Origin: Anadara kagoshimensis | Lineage: Eukaryota; Mollusca; Bivalvia; Arcoida; Arcidae | Direction of reading: 5' to 3' | Assembly (NCBI GenBank): GCA_021292105.1 | Contig: CM037861.1 | Span: 60,991,245 to 61,055,244 of the forward strand | DNA: 64,000 nt | Shown: piece after piece, positions 24,728 to 35,394 of the stretch | Numbering within the stretch: the stretch's first letter is position 1 | Layout: the number at the start of each line of letters is the position of its first letter | Notes under the pieces: model-generated | Database searches by the model: none | What the model was told of the DNA's origin: nothing | What the model saw: only the letters and a program-made list of their open reading frames with translations | Made by a program: the position numbers and the translations under genes

Positions 24728-25397
24728 GCTCCGGTTTCACAATCATTCCTTAACTTAAGAATTTCCTTATCCTAATTTCTATATTTTCGTCCTTAGCTAA
24801 GAATTTCCTTAAATCGCGTTTCACAATGTTTCCTTAAATTTTCCTTAAATATTTAAGGAAAATCTTAACTAAGGAATTTTTTTTTCAAGCATACGAGCTT
24901 GGAAATCTTTTGCGTTTAACACATATAAAGTATTATAAAAACCTCTTCTTCATCTTGGATTCGGATTTTCCACGATTATTTTTAGCACCACTGTTAAGTG
25001 TTAGGAGGTTTACGAGGTATACAATCTTGAATAATAAAAGTCTACAATTATGTCTACACAAACAGTCCTAAATGTAATAAAATAAAGGTTCAGTGGAGAA
25101 TGATTATAAATAATATTATTTATATAAAAAAATATATTATATAAATAAATAAAATATTTTTTAAAGAAAGGCTAACTGGGCGAAATCCCTTGTAGAATAA
25201 AATACAGAATGAGGGAGAATTTTTCGGCAATTGTAAAGGTCCGGTAGAAATAAAAGAGGAAGGGCGAAATTACCATGCAATGAACAATCTGTGAATAGTG
25301 TAAGCTGCATACTCAGTATTTTTTATCATTTATTTTTTATGATCTGTTATTGCTTTTTAGATCATACAGACGTATAACAAAATAACTGCGATTGTTT

Positions 25398-26024
25398 TTT
25401 TAGCTCAGGTGAGCTATTGCGGTCACTCCCCGTCCGACATGCGTTGTTTGCCATGTGTCGTGCGTTTTCCGTCGTGTGTAAACTTTACATTTTAATCTTC
25501 TCCAAAACTACTGGACCAATTTGATGATATAAGTCAGCTATCATGCTTTCGAAATTGCACAGATGAAGGGGTATGCCCTCCTGGGGCCCTGCACAAGTCT
25601 CAGCTGTAGGACCCAAAAATGGAAAATGACAAGGCACTTAAGGGGAAAATTGCTGAAATTAGTGATATCAGTCAGTCAATATATCTGAAAAACTTCATGT
25701 TATAACATTTTGTATAGGCAAGTATATTGAGGGTCTTACATGAGTGGTTATGTAATATTAAATACATTAAATGAGTTAAATAATTTTTATGCAACGAGAC
25801 TAATGAATTCTTAATATTACATAAACTCGAGTGTAAGAATCTATTTAAGATATAATCCAGGAAAAACAGGGTTTTTTTCTCGTGAAAATACAATCCGTTT
25901 CCTCTATAAGAAAAGGACCAATTGACCGAAATTCAGAGAAGTCACGTAAACGTGTCACATACGCCCGAAGAGTACAGCTTACATTTTATGGTATGTCAAA
26001 AACATAATGTTGACTTATCCATAA

Positions 26025-26059
<35 letters not shown>

Positions 26060-26368
26060 AAAATCGACGTATTGGAATGTTACCACGGTTGCGTAAACGA
26101 TATCGCACTTTTTTTTAAATTAGATTTATTTATTTATTTATTCATTTATTTTTGCTGTTTATAAATATATATATATATACTGCATGTAGACTTTAGATAT
26201 GTTATATTAAGCATTCTCAAGACATAATTAATTTGCAAATATTCTTATTATTGGTCCCAACTCCTGAAAATTTGGATTTTTTCTGTAATTAATTGGCCGT
26301 TTAATATCTGGATGTGATAAGGGCAATACCTGCTCAGGTGAGCGTTTAAGGCCCATTGACCTCCTTTT
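25398..26368. mobile_element. related agctcaggtgagc element, nested copy
   Basis: Left end tagctcaggtgagctattgc, right end ctgctcaggtgagcgttta and aaggcccattgacctcc. End structure is shared with the 1831/5356 family but the core is different and has no 145-bp units. Contains AAAT and ATTT microsatellites. Confidence 0.75.
26020..26062. repeat. (AAAT)n microsatellite
   Basis: About ten AAAT units; a shorter ATTT run at about 26122-26150 is its inverted partner. Confidence 0.93.
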
Positions 26369-26739
26369 TCACTTAGATATACAGAGATCTACAGGTGAAA
26401 GCCGGTGAAAAAATCACGCTTGTTTAATTCATCTAGTAATGAAAGCCGGCGAAAAACTTTCTCTTTTCTCCTCCTCGGCGTTTAAAGGCAATATGATCAG
26501 TAATAGATAATAAATATTTGTCTCAGGCGTCTGAAAACACACCATTTTGTTTTCCTACGGAGATTTCCTTAAATATTTAAGGAAATGATTTTGCATCCTT
26601 AAATATTTAAGGAAAAATCTTAAGTTAAGGAAACATTTAAGTTAGGAAAATATTGTGAAACGCTTTTTTCCTTAACTTTAGGAAAAATCTTAAATTTAAG
26701 GAAAAAACATAAGTTAAGGAATGATTGTGAAACCGGAGC

Positions 26740-27236
26740 CTGTTGTGATCGGGTTTTACTGATGATGTATTTGACCTCTTTATAAAGTCTGTTGTGATCA
26801 GGTTTTTCTTGATGATGTATTTGGCTTCTTTATAAAGTCTGTTGTGATCGGGTTTTTCTTGATGATGTATTTGACCTCTTTAAAGTCTGTTGTGATCGGG
26901 TTTTTCTTGATGATGTATTTGACCTCTTTAAAGTCTGTTGTGATCAGGTTTTTCTTGGTGATGTATTTGACCTCTTTATAAAGTCTGTTGTGATCGGGTT
27001 TTACTGATGATGTATTTGACCTCTTTATAAAGTCTGTTGTGATCGGGTTTTTCTTGATGATGTATTTGACCTCTTTAAAGTCTGTTGTGATCGGGTTTTT
27101 CTTGATGATGTATTTGACCTCTTTAAAGTCTGTTGTGATCGGGTTTTCTTGATGATGCATTTGGCCTCTTTAAAGTCTGTTGTGATCCAGTTTTTCTTGG
27201 TGATGTATTTGACCTCTTTAAAGTCTGCGGACATGT
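26740..27236. repeat. main part of the 48-51-bp array, about 10 units
   Basis: Units of tgttgtgatcgggtttttct with tgatgatgtatttgacctct and ttaaagtc or ttataaagtc. Minus-strand frames (KEVKYIIKKNPITTDF repeats) follow from the period. Confidence 0.93.
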
Positions 27237-27349
27237 TCTTTAAAATATTTTGCCAGTATTGAATGATTTAAAATACAAATTGTATTGTACAATCATAAAA
27301 GTACCGTATGTATACATGTTCAACAAGATTACTGTATTAAAACATAGAA

Positions 27350-27575
27350 AGAAAATGCTTTGTTTTTATGCTGTACTGGACAGAAAATGCTTTTTTTAAT
27401 GCTCTACTGGACAGAAAATGCTTTGTTTTTATGCCCTACTGGACAGAAAATGCTTTATTTTAATGCTCTACTGGACAGAAAATGCTTTGTTTTTATGCTG
27501 TACTGGACAGAAAATGCTTTATTTTAATGCTCTACTGGACAGAAAATGCTTTGTTTTTATGCCCTACTGGACGGA
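27350..27575. repeat. 32-bp minisatellite, 7 copies
   Basis: Units of acagaaaatgctttgttttt with atgctctactgg; alternating unit types suggest a dimeric higher order. Confidence 0.93.
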
Positions 27576-28374
27576 ATGTGATGGGATGTCAGATTGTTTG
27601 TTATTTTATTTGTTGGTCTGTCCATAATTTTAAACAATTATTTTTATTTGTGCTCTGCCATGACTTCATCTTTCTCATGTATTTATCACATGTATGTCTG
27701 TCCCTATGCCAGTCTCTGTCCATGTAAGTATTTGTCCTGGCTAGAACTCATTGCTGCTTTGGAGAAATTTCATGAAACAAATTATCTCTATGGTCTATAG
27801 ATTTGTTTGGCAGTTTCAAAGTTCAAGGTGATTCATATACATATATGGTCCTAGTGATTTTGTTTTCTAAATTTACTACCAAATAAAGGTAGTTTTCCCT
27901 GGGGAAAATTACTAAAAATTTCCCAAATTGACCACTAAAATTCCCAAATCAACAGTGATATAATACTAGCAGGTTACATTAGTTGACTTTACCCAATAAA
28001 AAAAAATTCATATATTCTCATAGTAAAATGTCTTTGCCTTGAGAAACCTAGCCATTGCAAGCATATTATAATGCAATTTTCCTATATTTAAGAACTTCAA
28101 TTTTCTGAATCTTAAAAGCAGAAAGCATTTTTTGAAAAAGTGTAACAAGATCAATTGGTCCCTATAGAAATCATTCCATCTGTATCTGCACTCACATAAT
28201 GAACTCTATAAAAGTTGATTTTTACACATTTCAGTTTTGTGTGTGATGAATGACTTGCAATTTAGGCTAATGTGATACTAATATATAATACATGTATATA
28301 AAAAATGATAAAAGCCAGGGGGGTAGGTTAATTTTTTATTTTTGTTTATTGCTTGAGGTTACTGTTGGCAATAG

Positions 28375-28609
28375 TATAGGCAAACAATATTGACCTGTCT
28401 GCTTGACCTTTAATTTCAATATTTAATATGGACTAGTGTATTTATTTATTAAGCAACTCGGGTATTTATTTCCTCTGCATCACAGGGGAAACATGCACTG
28501 TGTATGTATTTCTCTGCAAATATTAACACTGACCATGTATGGGGTGGATTTTTCTGTAGGAATATTCCCAATGAAAGGTTGTGTGGACAGTTCAATGTTG
28601 TTTGCCTAC
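28375..28609. mobile_element. MITE family A, copy 3
   Basis: Ends tataggcaaacaatattgac and ttcaatgttgtttgccta. Reverse orientation relative to the copy at 8606. Confidence 0.85.
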
Positions 28610-28739
28610 AACTGAATAATCATGAATAAGTAATAGCAATATATATATCGCTGTGGGTTGTTGTTAATGTTTTTTTCTAAATTTATTTGTCACTTTGACA
28701 TTCTTTAAAAGATAATAATTAAAATATTCTTAGGTTATA

Positions 28740-29015
28740 TTTCTGCCCCACCACCTGCAAACTAGTTTGAAAGAGGTAGTATAGGAACCACCATGTCTGT
28801 CCGTCTATCTCTGTGCAAAATTGTGTTTGGGCTGTATCTCATACATACTTTGGACGAATGTCATTAAATTTCACAAGATTAATCTTCATGGTCCAAAGGT
28901 GTGTCATGACCTTGAATTAAAAAGGTCAAGGTTGCAGGAAAACATTAAACCCTTGTCGATGTTGGGGATTTGGGGGATATTTGGCTCTCAAGAGACAGGT
29001 CTAATTTGAGGTTGC
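28740..29015. repeat. dispersed-repeat-like sequence
   Basis: Phrases such as atgtctgtccgtctatctct and tgaccttgaattaaaaaggt resemble widespread molluscan repeat text. The 62-codon frame at 28821 is not supported. Confidence 0.4.
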
Positions 29016-29065
29016 ATTAAAATTAAGTCTTTCTTTGTTTTATTCATAAAATTCATGTATCTTAA

Positions 29066-29366
29066 TGAACTCATTCATTCATTCATTTATTCATTCACAC
29101 ATTCACATGTTTATATTCATTCATTCTTTCAGTCAGTCATTCGTTCACATGTTTATATTCATTCATTCTTTCAGTCAGTCATTCGTTCACATGTTTATAT
29201 TCATTCATTCTTTCAGTCAGTCATTCGTTCACATGTTTATATTCATTCATTCTTTCAGTCAGTCATTCGTTCACATGTTTATATTCATTCATTCTTTCAG
29301 TCAGTCATTCGTTCACATGTTTATTCATTCTTTCACTCAATAATTCATTCACTCATTCATTCATAA
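29066..29366. repeat. 42-bp minisatellite, 5 copies, with ATTC flanks
   Basis: Units of ttcattctttcagtcagtca with ttcgttcacatgtttata. The 42-bp period is a multiple of three, so two frames stay open across it. Confidence 0.94.
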
Positions 29367-29504
29367 AATTATGCCTTATTTATTACTTTTATTGAGACAT
29401 AACTTACTTTAACTGTAACAATATATAGGCCGAAAAACTAATAACAGCACATAATAAAAGACAAAATAAAAAAACAAAAAACAAAACAAAGAAAAAATGT
29501 TAGT

Positions 29505-29720
29505 GAAGGCAAACAGCATTGACCTGTCCACTTGACCTATAATTTAAATATTTATTACGAACCAGAGCATTTTTCTTTAGGGTACACAGGTGTTTATTTC
29601 ATCTACAGGTGTTACGTATGTATTAACTGTGAATCTTCACACTACCCATGTATTGGGTGGATCATCCTATATGTATATCCCTTATGAAAGGTCAAGCAGA
29701 CAGGTCAGTTTTGTTAACCA
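29505..29720. mobile_element. MITE family A, copy 4
   Basis: Ends aggcaaacagcattgacctg and aggtcaagcagacaggtcag. Confidence 0.85.
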
Positions 29721-30479
29721 ATAATACATGTACCATTCACTATGTTTCAGGTAAATATTATAATGTTATATATATAGATGAGTATTCATTTGTCTCCTTG
29801 TCTATATCAGGGAGAGAGAAAAAAAGACAAATGTCATTGACTTAGCATCATCATCAATCAGACATACCTTTGTTCACCTGTATGTCCTCACCTGTGTGTA
29901 GCCTTGCCTTTTTCTTATATGTTTATAAATATGGAAAAAAAAACAAATTAAGATAGAATTCAGCTTTAGCTGATAGCTTCAGGTAGAAAGATGGTTGTTG
30001 ACCAGGTCAGCTAATTCACAGTTCTGAAGCATTAAATGGTGGTGAGAGAGTATGTTTTATAAGAACCATTTTCTGATATGCAGTAAAACCTTGCCTCATC
30101 GCCACCATTTATTCTGTCAGATTTTGGTGTTATAAAGGCAGGTTAGCAATCAATTGAGAAAGGTTTTTTTTACAAAAAAAAATACATAAATAAAATAGAC
30201 AACATGGATTTTTAGACTTAAAAACAGCCACTTCCCAGGGTCTGTCAAGCCCCCAAATGCAACAGGAAAGAGGCAAATGTGAACCCAACTAGCCAAACAA
30301 TACCAGCTGAGCCACCCTGCAATCTATCAATCCAGATTGGCCACACATACTTCAATGTGACAAAACAATAGGTTCATTTAATGTTTCATTGACTTACATT
30401 CGTCATGTTAATTACAGTAGACATAAAAAATAATTGATGTAATTATTTAAATTGCTTTATAACATCACTGAGGTGATCA

Positions 30480-30965
30480 AGTGTAAGAAGGGATTAACAT
30501 GCTAGTCAAATTTCTTTCACTTATCTCGAGGCTGTCAGAATGATAGAGAAAACTGGAGTACCCAAGTCAAGTTTCTTTCACTCATGCAGGCAGTCAGTTT
30601 TTCAATAGTGGAGGAAACTGGAGTACCCAAAGGCAATTAGTTTCTTTCACTTATATTCAGGCAATCAGTTTGGGATAATGGACGAAATGGGAGTACCCTA
30701 GTCAAGTTTCTTTCACTTTTGTCAAGGCAGTTAGTTCTAGAATGCTGGAGGAAACTGGAGTACCCAAGTCAAGCTTCTTTTATTTATATCCAGGCAGTCA
30801 GTTCTTGGTTTTCTTTTTATCCAAGCCACTGACCATTTTAAGCAAACTGACAAACTTTTTCATATATAAATCTGTTGGAGTGGAATTGAAACCTAAGAGA
30901 TGAGAGGTGCTCTCATCACTAAGCATGTGCATTAGACCACTTAGCCACCAACCACAACTAAAGTC
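30480..30965 (-). mobile_element. SINE family C with internally amplified segment
   Basis: The tRNA-like head, on the minus strand, has gtggctaagtggtctaatgc near 30930-30950. The body segment (tcaagtttctttcact, caggcagtcagtt, ggaggaaactggagtaccc) is repeated about four to five times between 30500 and 30810. Confidence 0.75.
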
Positions 30966-31421
30966 ATAAATACACATTGAAAGGGGCTGTGACCTAACAT
31001 TATCTTTAGTCCATATTCAGCCATGTTCTTTACTTGGACTTCCTTTAAAATTGACAATTACAAGCATTGTATGGCAGTTTTTCCTCCTTAATGACCATGG
31101 AGGTCTAGCAATGATAAATGTTTGTTTTTATAAAACTACATATATTGGTGATCCTCTTGTTTCTAATATACCACTGTTGTAATGAATTAACAACTTATAG
31201 GCTTTAGATGTCCTCTATCAAAAATCTACATATTTGTGTTACCAGTGAGTTTACACTAGCATTATGTTATGTATTGCCACAAATACTGCTTTTGTATTTG
31301 TCACTGTTGGTTTTTATCTGTCTATCTGTCTTTCCACCTGTTACCTATCTTTTTGTCCATCCATCAGTTACTAATCCCTCTGTCCATCCATCAATTACCT
31401 GTCCATCTGTCCATCCATCTT

Positions 31422-31553
31422 ATCTTTGTTTTATGAGCTATTTTAGTTACTATTTTTAATGATGCATCTTTGTTTTATGAGCTATTTTAGTTACTATTTT
31501 TAATGATGCATCTTTGTTTTATGAGCTATTTCAGTTACTATTTTTAATGATGC
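31422..31553. repeat. 44-bp tandem repeat, 3 copies
   Basis: atctttgttttatgagctat recurs at 31422, 31466 and 31510. Confidence 0.93.
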
Positions 31554-31712
31554 TTCAAGTACCTTTATATAGGTATTTCTTATCAAACAGTTTTGTAGTT
31601 CTTATCAGATTGAGCAAAATTTTGACAAATTCCCAATAGCCCCTAGTGTTCTGAAGACTAATACCCCATATGTCAAGGATGATGTCCCATAAATGTCCTG
31701 AAGAGAATGACT

Positions 31713-31727
31713 CCCCCCCCCCCCCCC
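31713..31727. repeat. C15 homopolymer
   Basis: Fifteen consecutive C. Confidence 0.95.
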
Positions 31728-31734
31728 ACCATGC

Positions 31735-32085
31735 AGATTAGAGGAAGAGTGTCTGCATTGAGATTGGGAGGTCAAACCCTGGTCAGGTCATATATGTTAG
31801 ACTTTAAAATTTGAGTTTCTGCTTCTTCACCTGGGACAGAATATCAACTGGCTCTTTCAGAGTCATAATAATTTGACTGGGGAGTGATATTATGCTTGGC
31901 TGTGGTATACTGGTACTGTAGGCTAGAATCTTAAAGTACCATTGAGTGCATGTTAGTACAAGGCAGACCGAAAAAAACACACTCGCACATCTCATGCATA
32001 CATGAACTTGTTCTTAGATTAATAAATTTGCTCTTGTGGCGAAAAATCTGAAAAATTTCTGATGCGATGTTAAGAACATTATAAT
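31735..32085 (+). mobile_element. SINE family B copy, decayed head
   Basis: B-box-like ggtcaaaccctgg, then actggggagtgatattatgc, acaaggcagaccg and the tail tgatgcgatgttaagaacat. Confidence 0.7.
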
Positions 32086-32136
32086 TAACTTTAATCAAAA
32101 GTATAATACATCATGATATGTAAGTTATTGTGAGTA

Positions 32137-32299
32137 CAGTGAAACCTGTGTATAAAGGCCAACCAAAGGAATTAGTAAACATGGTCTTAATTGGCAGGTG
32201 CCCCTTATACAGAGGTTCAAATAATATGAATGAAGAGCTACTGGCCTTTTAAAGCAGATGGCTCCTAAATAGAGGTAACCTTTAAGGCAGGTTCGACTG
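32137..32299. mobile_element. Tc1/mariner-type MITE (family D), copy 3
   Basis: Ends cagtgaaacctgtgtataaa and aaggcaggttcgactg with TA on both sides; same orientation as the copy at 17144. Confidence 0.87.
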
Positions 32300-32302
32300 T
32301 AT

Positions 32303-32562
32303 ATATAATAAAAGATATAAAGGAGAACGAAACCAGGGACCTCCTGCACTAGACGAGTGCTCTGCCAACTGAGCTCCACAGACCGCCCCATTCCTCTCCT
32401 GCTATTTTTTAGTTTCCCAAGTGGGAAATCTAAAACAAATTCCACCCTGGCCACCAAGCTGTAACAGGAAGGAGAAAAATGCAGGGTCTAACTTGGGATC
32501 AAACCCAGGACCTCCTACACTATAGGTAAGTCCTCTACCAACTAACCTGACCATTACAATTT
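32303..32562 (-). mobile_element. SINE with two tRNA-like heads
   Basis: On the minus strand there are two heads in series: aggttagttggtagagg with ggtcctgggtttgatccc, then ggagctcagttggcagagc with ggtccctggtttcg. About 240 bp, so a dimeric tRNA SINE. The 110-codon minus frame over it is spurious. Confidence 0.78.
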
Positions 32563-32949
32563 CATAGATATGGAATGAAAGAAATGGTAAAAATGCATCA
32601 AAACATTCCATAATGAAGAATTTTTACATTTAATTGAATGGGAAACCAAAAAATGCCCTATTGCAAATGAACATAATTGTGTACTCTTACAAGCTAAGAC
32701 ATTTATATGGATTTTAAAAAAAGAAAGTTTGTCTGGAATGCGAGATCAATTATTCTAAATAAATTGTTCTTCTATAGGTTTTACTGATATCATGGCTATC
32801 CAGGGAATCCTGGGTGTGTCTCCGTGATATATTGAAATGTAAACAGCATTGACAAATTACATTATCGATTTTGTTGTCATTACTTAGGTAATTATATATA
32901 TACTTCGGTCACTAAATGAGGAGATACTTTAGATATGATTAGTTGAGAT

Positions 32950-34045
32950 TTAGTATAGGCATACAACATTGACCTGTCTGTCTGCTTGACCTTTCATTGG
33001 GAATATTCATATATAGATGAACAACATTGAGGTATCTGCTTGACCTTTCATTAAGAATATTCATATATAGATGAACAACATTGACCTATCTGCTTGACCT
33101 TTTATTATGAATATTCATATATAGTATATGGATGAACAATATTGAGCTATCTGCTTGACCTTTCATAACGAATATTCATATATAGATGAACAATATTGAG
33201 CTATCTGCTTGACCTTTCATAACGAATATTCATATATAGATGAACAACATTGAGGTATCTGCTTGACCTTTTATTAGGAATATTCATATATAGATGAACA
33301 ACATTGAGCTATCATCTTGACCTTTTATTAGGAATATTCATATATAGATGAACAACATTGAGCTTTCTGCTTGACCTTTCATTAGGAATATTCATATATA
33401 GATGAACAACATTGAGGTATCTGCTTGACCTTTCATTAGGAATATTCATATATAGATGAACAACATTGAGGTATCTGCTTGACCTTTCATTAGGAATATT
33501 CATATATAGATGAACAACATTGAGCTTTCTGCTTGACCTTTTATTAGGAATATTCATATATAGATGAACAACATTGAGGTATCTGCTTGACCTTTCATTA
33601 GGAATATTCATATATAGATGAACAACATTGAGGTATATGCTTGACCTTTCATTAGGAATATTCATATATAGATGAACAACATTGAGCTTTCTGCTTGACC
33701 TTTCATTAGGAATATTCATATATAGATGAACAACATTGAGGTATCTGCTTGACCTTTCATTGGGAATATTCATATATGGATGAACAACATTGAGCTTTCT
33801 GCTTGACCTTTCATTAGGAATATTCATATATAGATGAACAACATTGAGGTATCTGCTTGACCTTTCATTAGGAATATTCATATATAGATGAACAACATTG
33901 ATGTATCTGCTTGACCTTTTATTAGGAATCTTCATACATAGGCAAACAACATTGGCCTGTTTGCTTGAACTTTCATTAGGAATATTCATATATAGGCAAA
34001 CAACATTGACCTGTCCACTTGACCTTTCATTAGGAATATTCATAT
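32950..34045. repeat. 54-bp array made from the MITE A end, about 20 copies
   Basis: The unit joins gatgaacaacattgaggtat, ctgcttgacctttcattagg and aatattcatatata, which is the terminal inverted repeat of MITE A. The rightmost units still carry the MITE form (aggcaaacaacattgacctg). As 54 is a multiple of three, a minus-strand frame of 243 codons with an 18-residue period stays open; it is not considered a gene. Confidence 0.95.
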
Positions 34046-34115
34046 TGGATTAACCACCCAATACATGGGTAGCGTTAGGATTCGTAGTGATACATAACCA
34101 ATGCATATTTGCCAT
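34046..34115. mobile_element. MITE A body flanking the array
   Basis: ccacccaatacatgggtagc and gttaggattc match the interior of the copy at 8606. The opposite end is not found, so this copy is partial. Confidence 0.65.
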
Positions 34116-34732
34116 GATGTAAATGGAATACATAGTTTCAATGCTGCTTAAACTAGTGGTAAACTTGGAATGCTGTATCACACAAAACCCTTTTACTATA
34201 CACAAAAACATGCATGCTTTTTCATGAATACCAGTGTTCATTTAACATCCCTGAATACGCAACTACGATAACATCTTGTACCGGATTTTAACCTCAAAGT
34301 GATCTCATGACTATCACTCCTGGTGCACATATACCATATACATGATCACTCATGTTAACTTTTATAAAAACTGTGTTTATATTTGGATTAGATCCTTGGG
34401 GGATTAAACCTCTTAAAATAATTATTTCCATTAAACTTTTTGATTTGCCATAACAAAAGCGGTTAATAGAGACTTTGTCGTTATTAAACTGACATCATCA
34501 TCATTTAAGTGTTTAATGTTATGGAGAATTACCAGTAGATCCTAAAGGGAATTATACCTAGACAAATTGAAATTAATATTTCCAAATTTAGTCTTTTAAG
34601 GACCAGTAAATCACTAATTAATGTAATTAGTTTCTGTATTAATGAAGAGCTTTTAACAGTGCATTAAGCAACAGCACCTGTCTTAACTGAACACCTTCCT
34701 TTTTATACCCCTACAAATGTAGTTAAGTGAGG

Positions 34733-34930
34733 TACCGGTATATAGGAATCGCCCTGTCAATCTGGCCAACTGCCCTTTTATCATGTCCATTCCATTTTTT
34801 CCATTCCATGTCAATGGATGGATTTTGATCAAACTTGGCACAAATGTATTTCATTATGAGACAATGTGTCACATACCAAATTTAGATGCATAGATCAAGA
34901 GTCATGGTAACAAGTTGAAATCTTAGAAAT
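34733..34930. repeat. dispersed repeat fragment
   Basis: Shares tttgatcaaacttggcacaa and the preceding gaatcgccctgtcaatctgg layout with 49555-49770. Confidence 0.55.
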
Positions 34931-35287
34931 ATGATCCAGCTATTATGTAGTAGATACAGCTATTATGGTGATTAATTCATTCAATATTTTAGCTGAAATG
35001 CCAAATGAATCTGTGTAAGCTACCGGTATTTATTGAATCAAAGAACAATCTAGAAGTAATCTGATTCAAATCTGTAATGTTGGGGACAGGGTATTTTACT
35101 CTCAAGAGACTGTGCAAGTTTGAATTAGACAGGTGTTCAGTTTAGACAAGTAAATTTTGGATTAGTCAGGGGTTTGGTTTTTACAGGTACCCCTGTAAAA
35201 TGTAAGAAGCTAAATCTTGTACATAGCATGGTTACATATTTCAGTCAAGGACAAATGTACTTAATTTCATAATTTTTGTATTTACAG

Positions 35288-35349
35288 GGGAGGCTATTTA
35301 CCAGATAGCTGAGGCACACAGAGAAATACAAGCAAGAATAGAAGAAAAT
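35288..35349 (+). CDS. BAIAP2: BAIAP2-like exon (IMD helix 2)
   Basis: The exon follows tatttacag and ends at aat before gtaagc. It begins with the last two bases of a split codon (probably GGG, Gly) and then reads EAIYQIAEAHREIQARIEEN, which aligns with the IMD segment usually written as VLFQMAEVHRQIQ. It ends in phase 0. A CT-microsatellite starts eight bases into the next intron. The preceding exon, which must end in phase 1, was not found in the 35 kb upstream. Confidence 0.82.
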
Positions 35350-35357
35350 GTAAGCCC

Positions 35358-35394
<37 letters not shown>

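Larger units (their letters stand above)
24728..26739. mobile_element. 2.0-kb inverted-repeat element inserted in the 48-51-bp array
   Basis: Ends gctccggtttcacaatcatt and aatgattgtgaaaccggagc are inverted. Flanks show a CTG duplication, and removing the element restores the unit aaagtctgttgtg, so the empty site is directly readable. The termini match MITE C. No transposase is visible. Confidence 0.85.

Noticed and set aside
26798-27234. Minus-strand repeat proteins (KEVKYIIKKNPITTDF type)
   Set aside because: Translation of the 48-51-bp array only; frames shift between units.
29055-29366. Two overlapping repeat proteins rich in His, Phe and Ser
   Set aside because: By-product of the 42-bp array; both frames open at once, which argues against coding.
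33312-34043. 243-codon minus-strand open frame with an 18-residue period
   Set aside because: It follows from the 54-bp array derived from MITE A ends; 54 is a multiple of three, so the frame stays open by arithmetic. No splice, domain or signal evidence.
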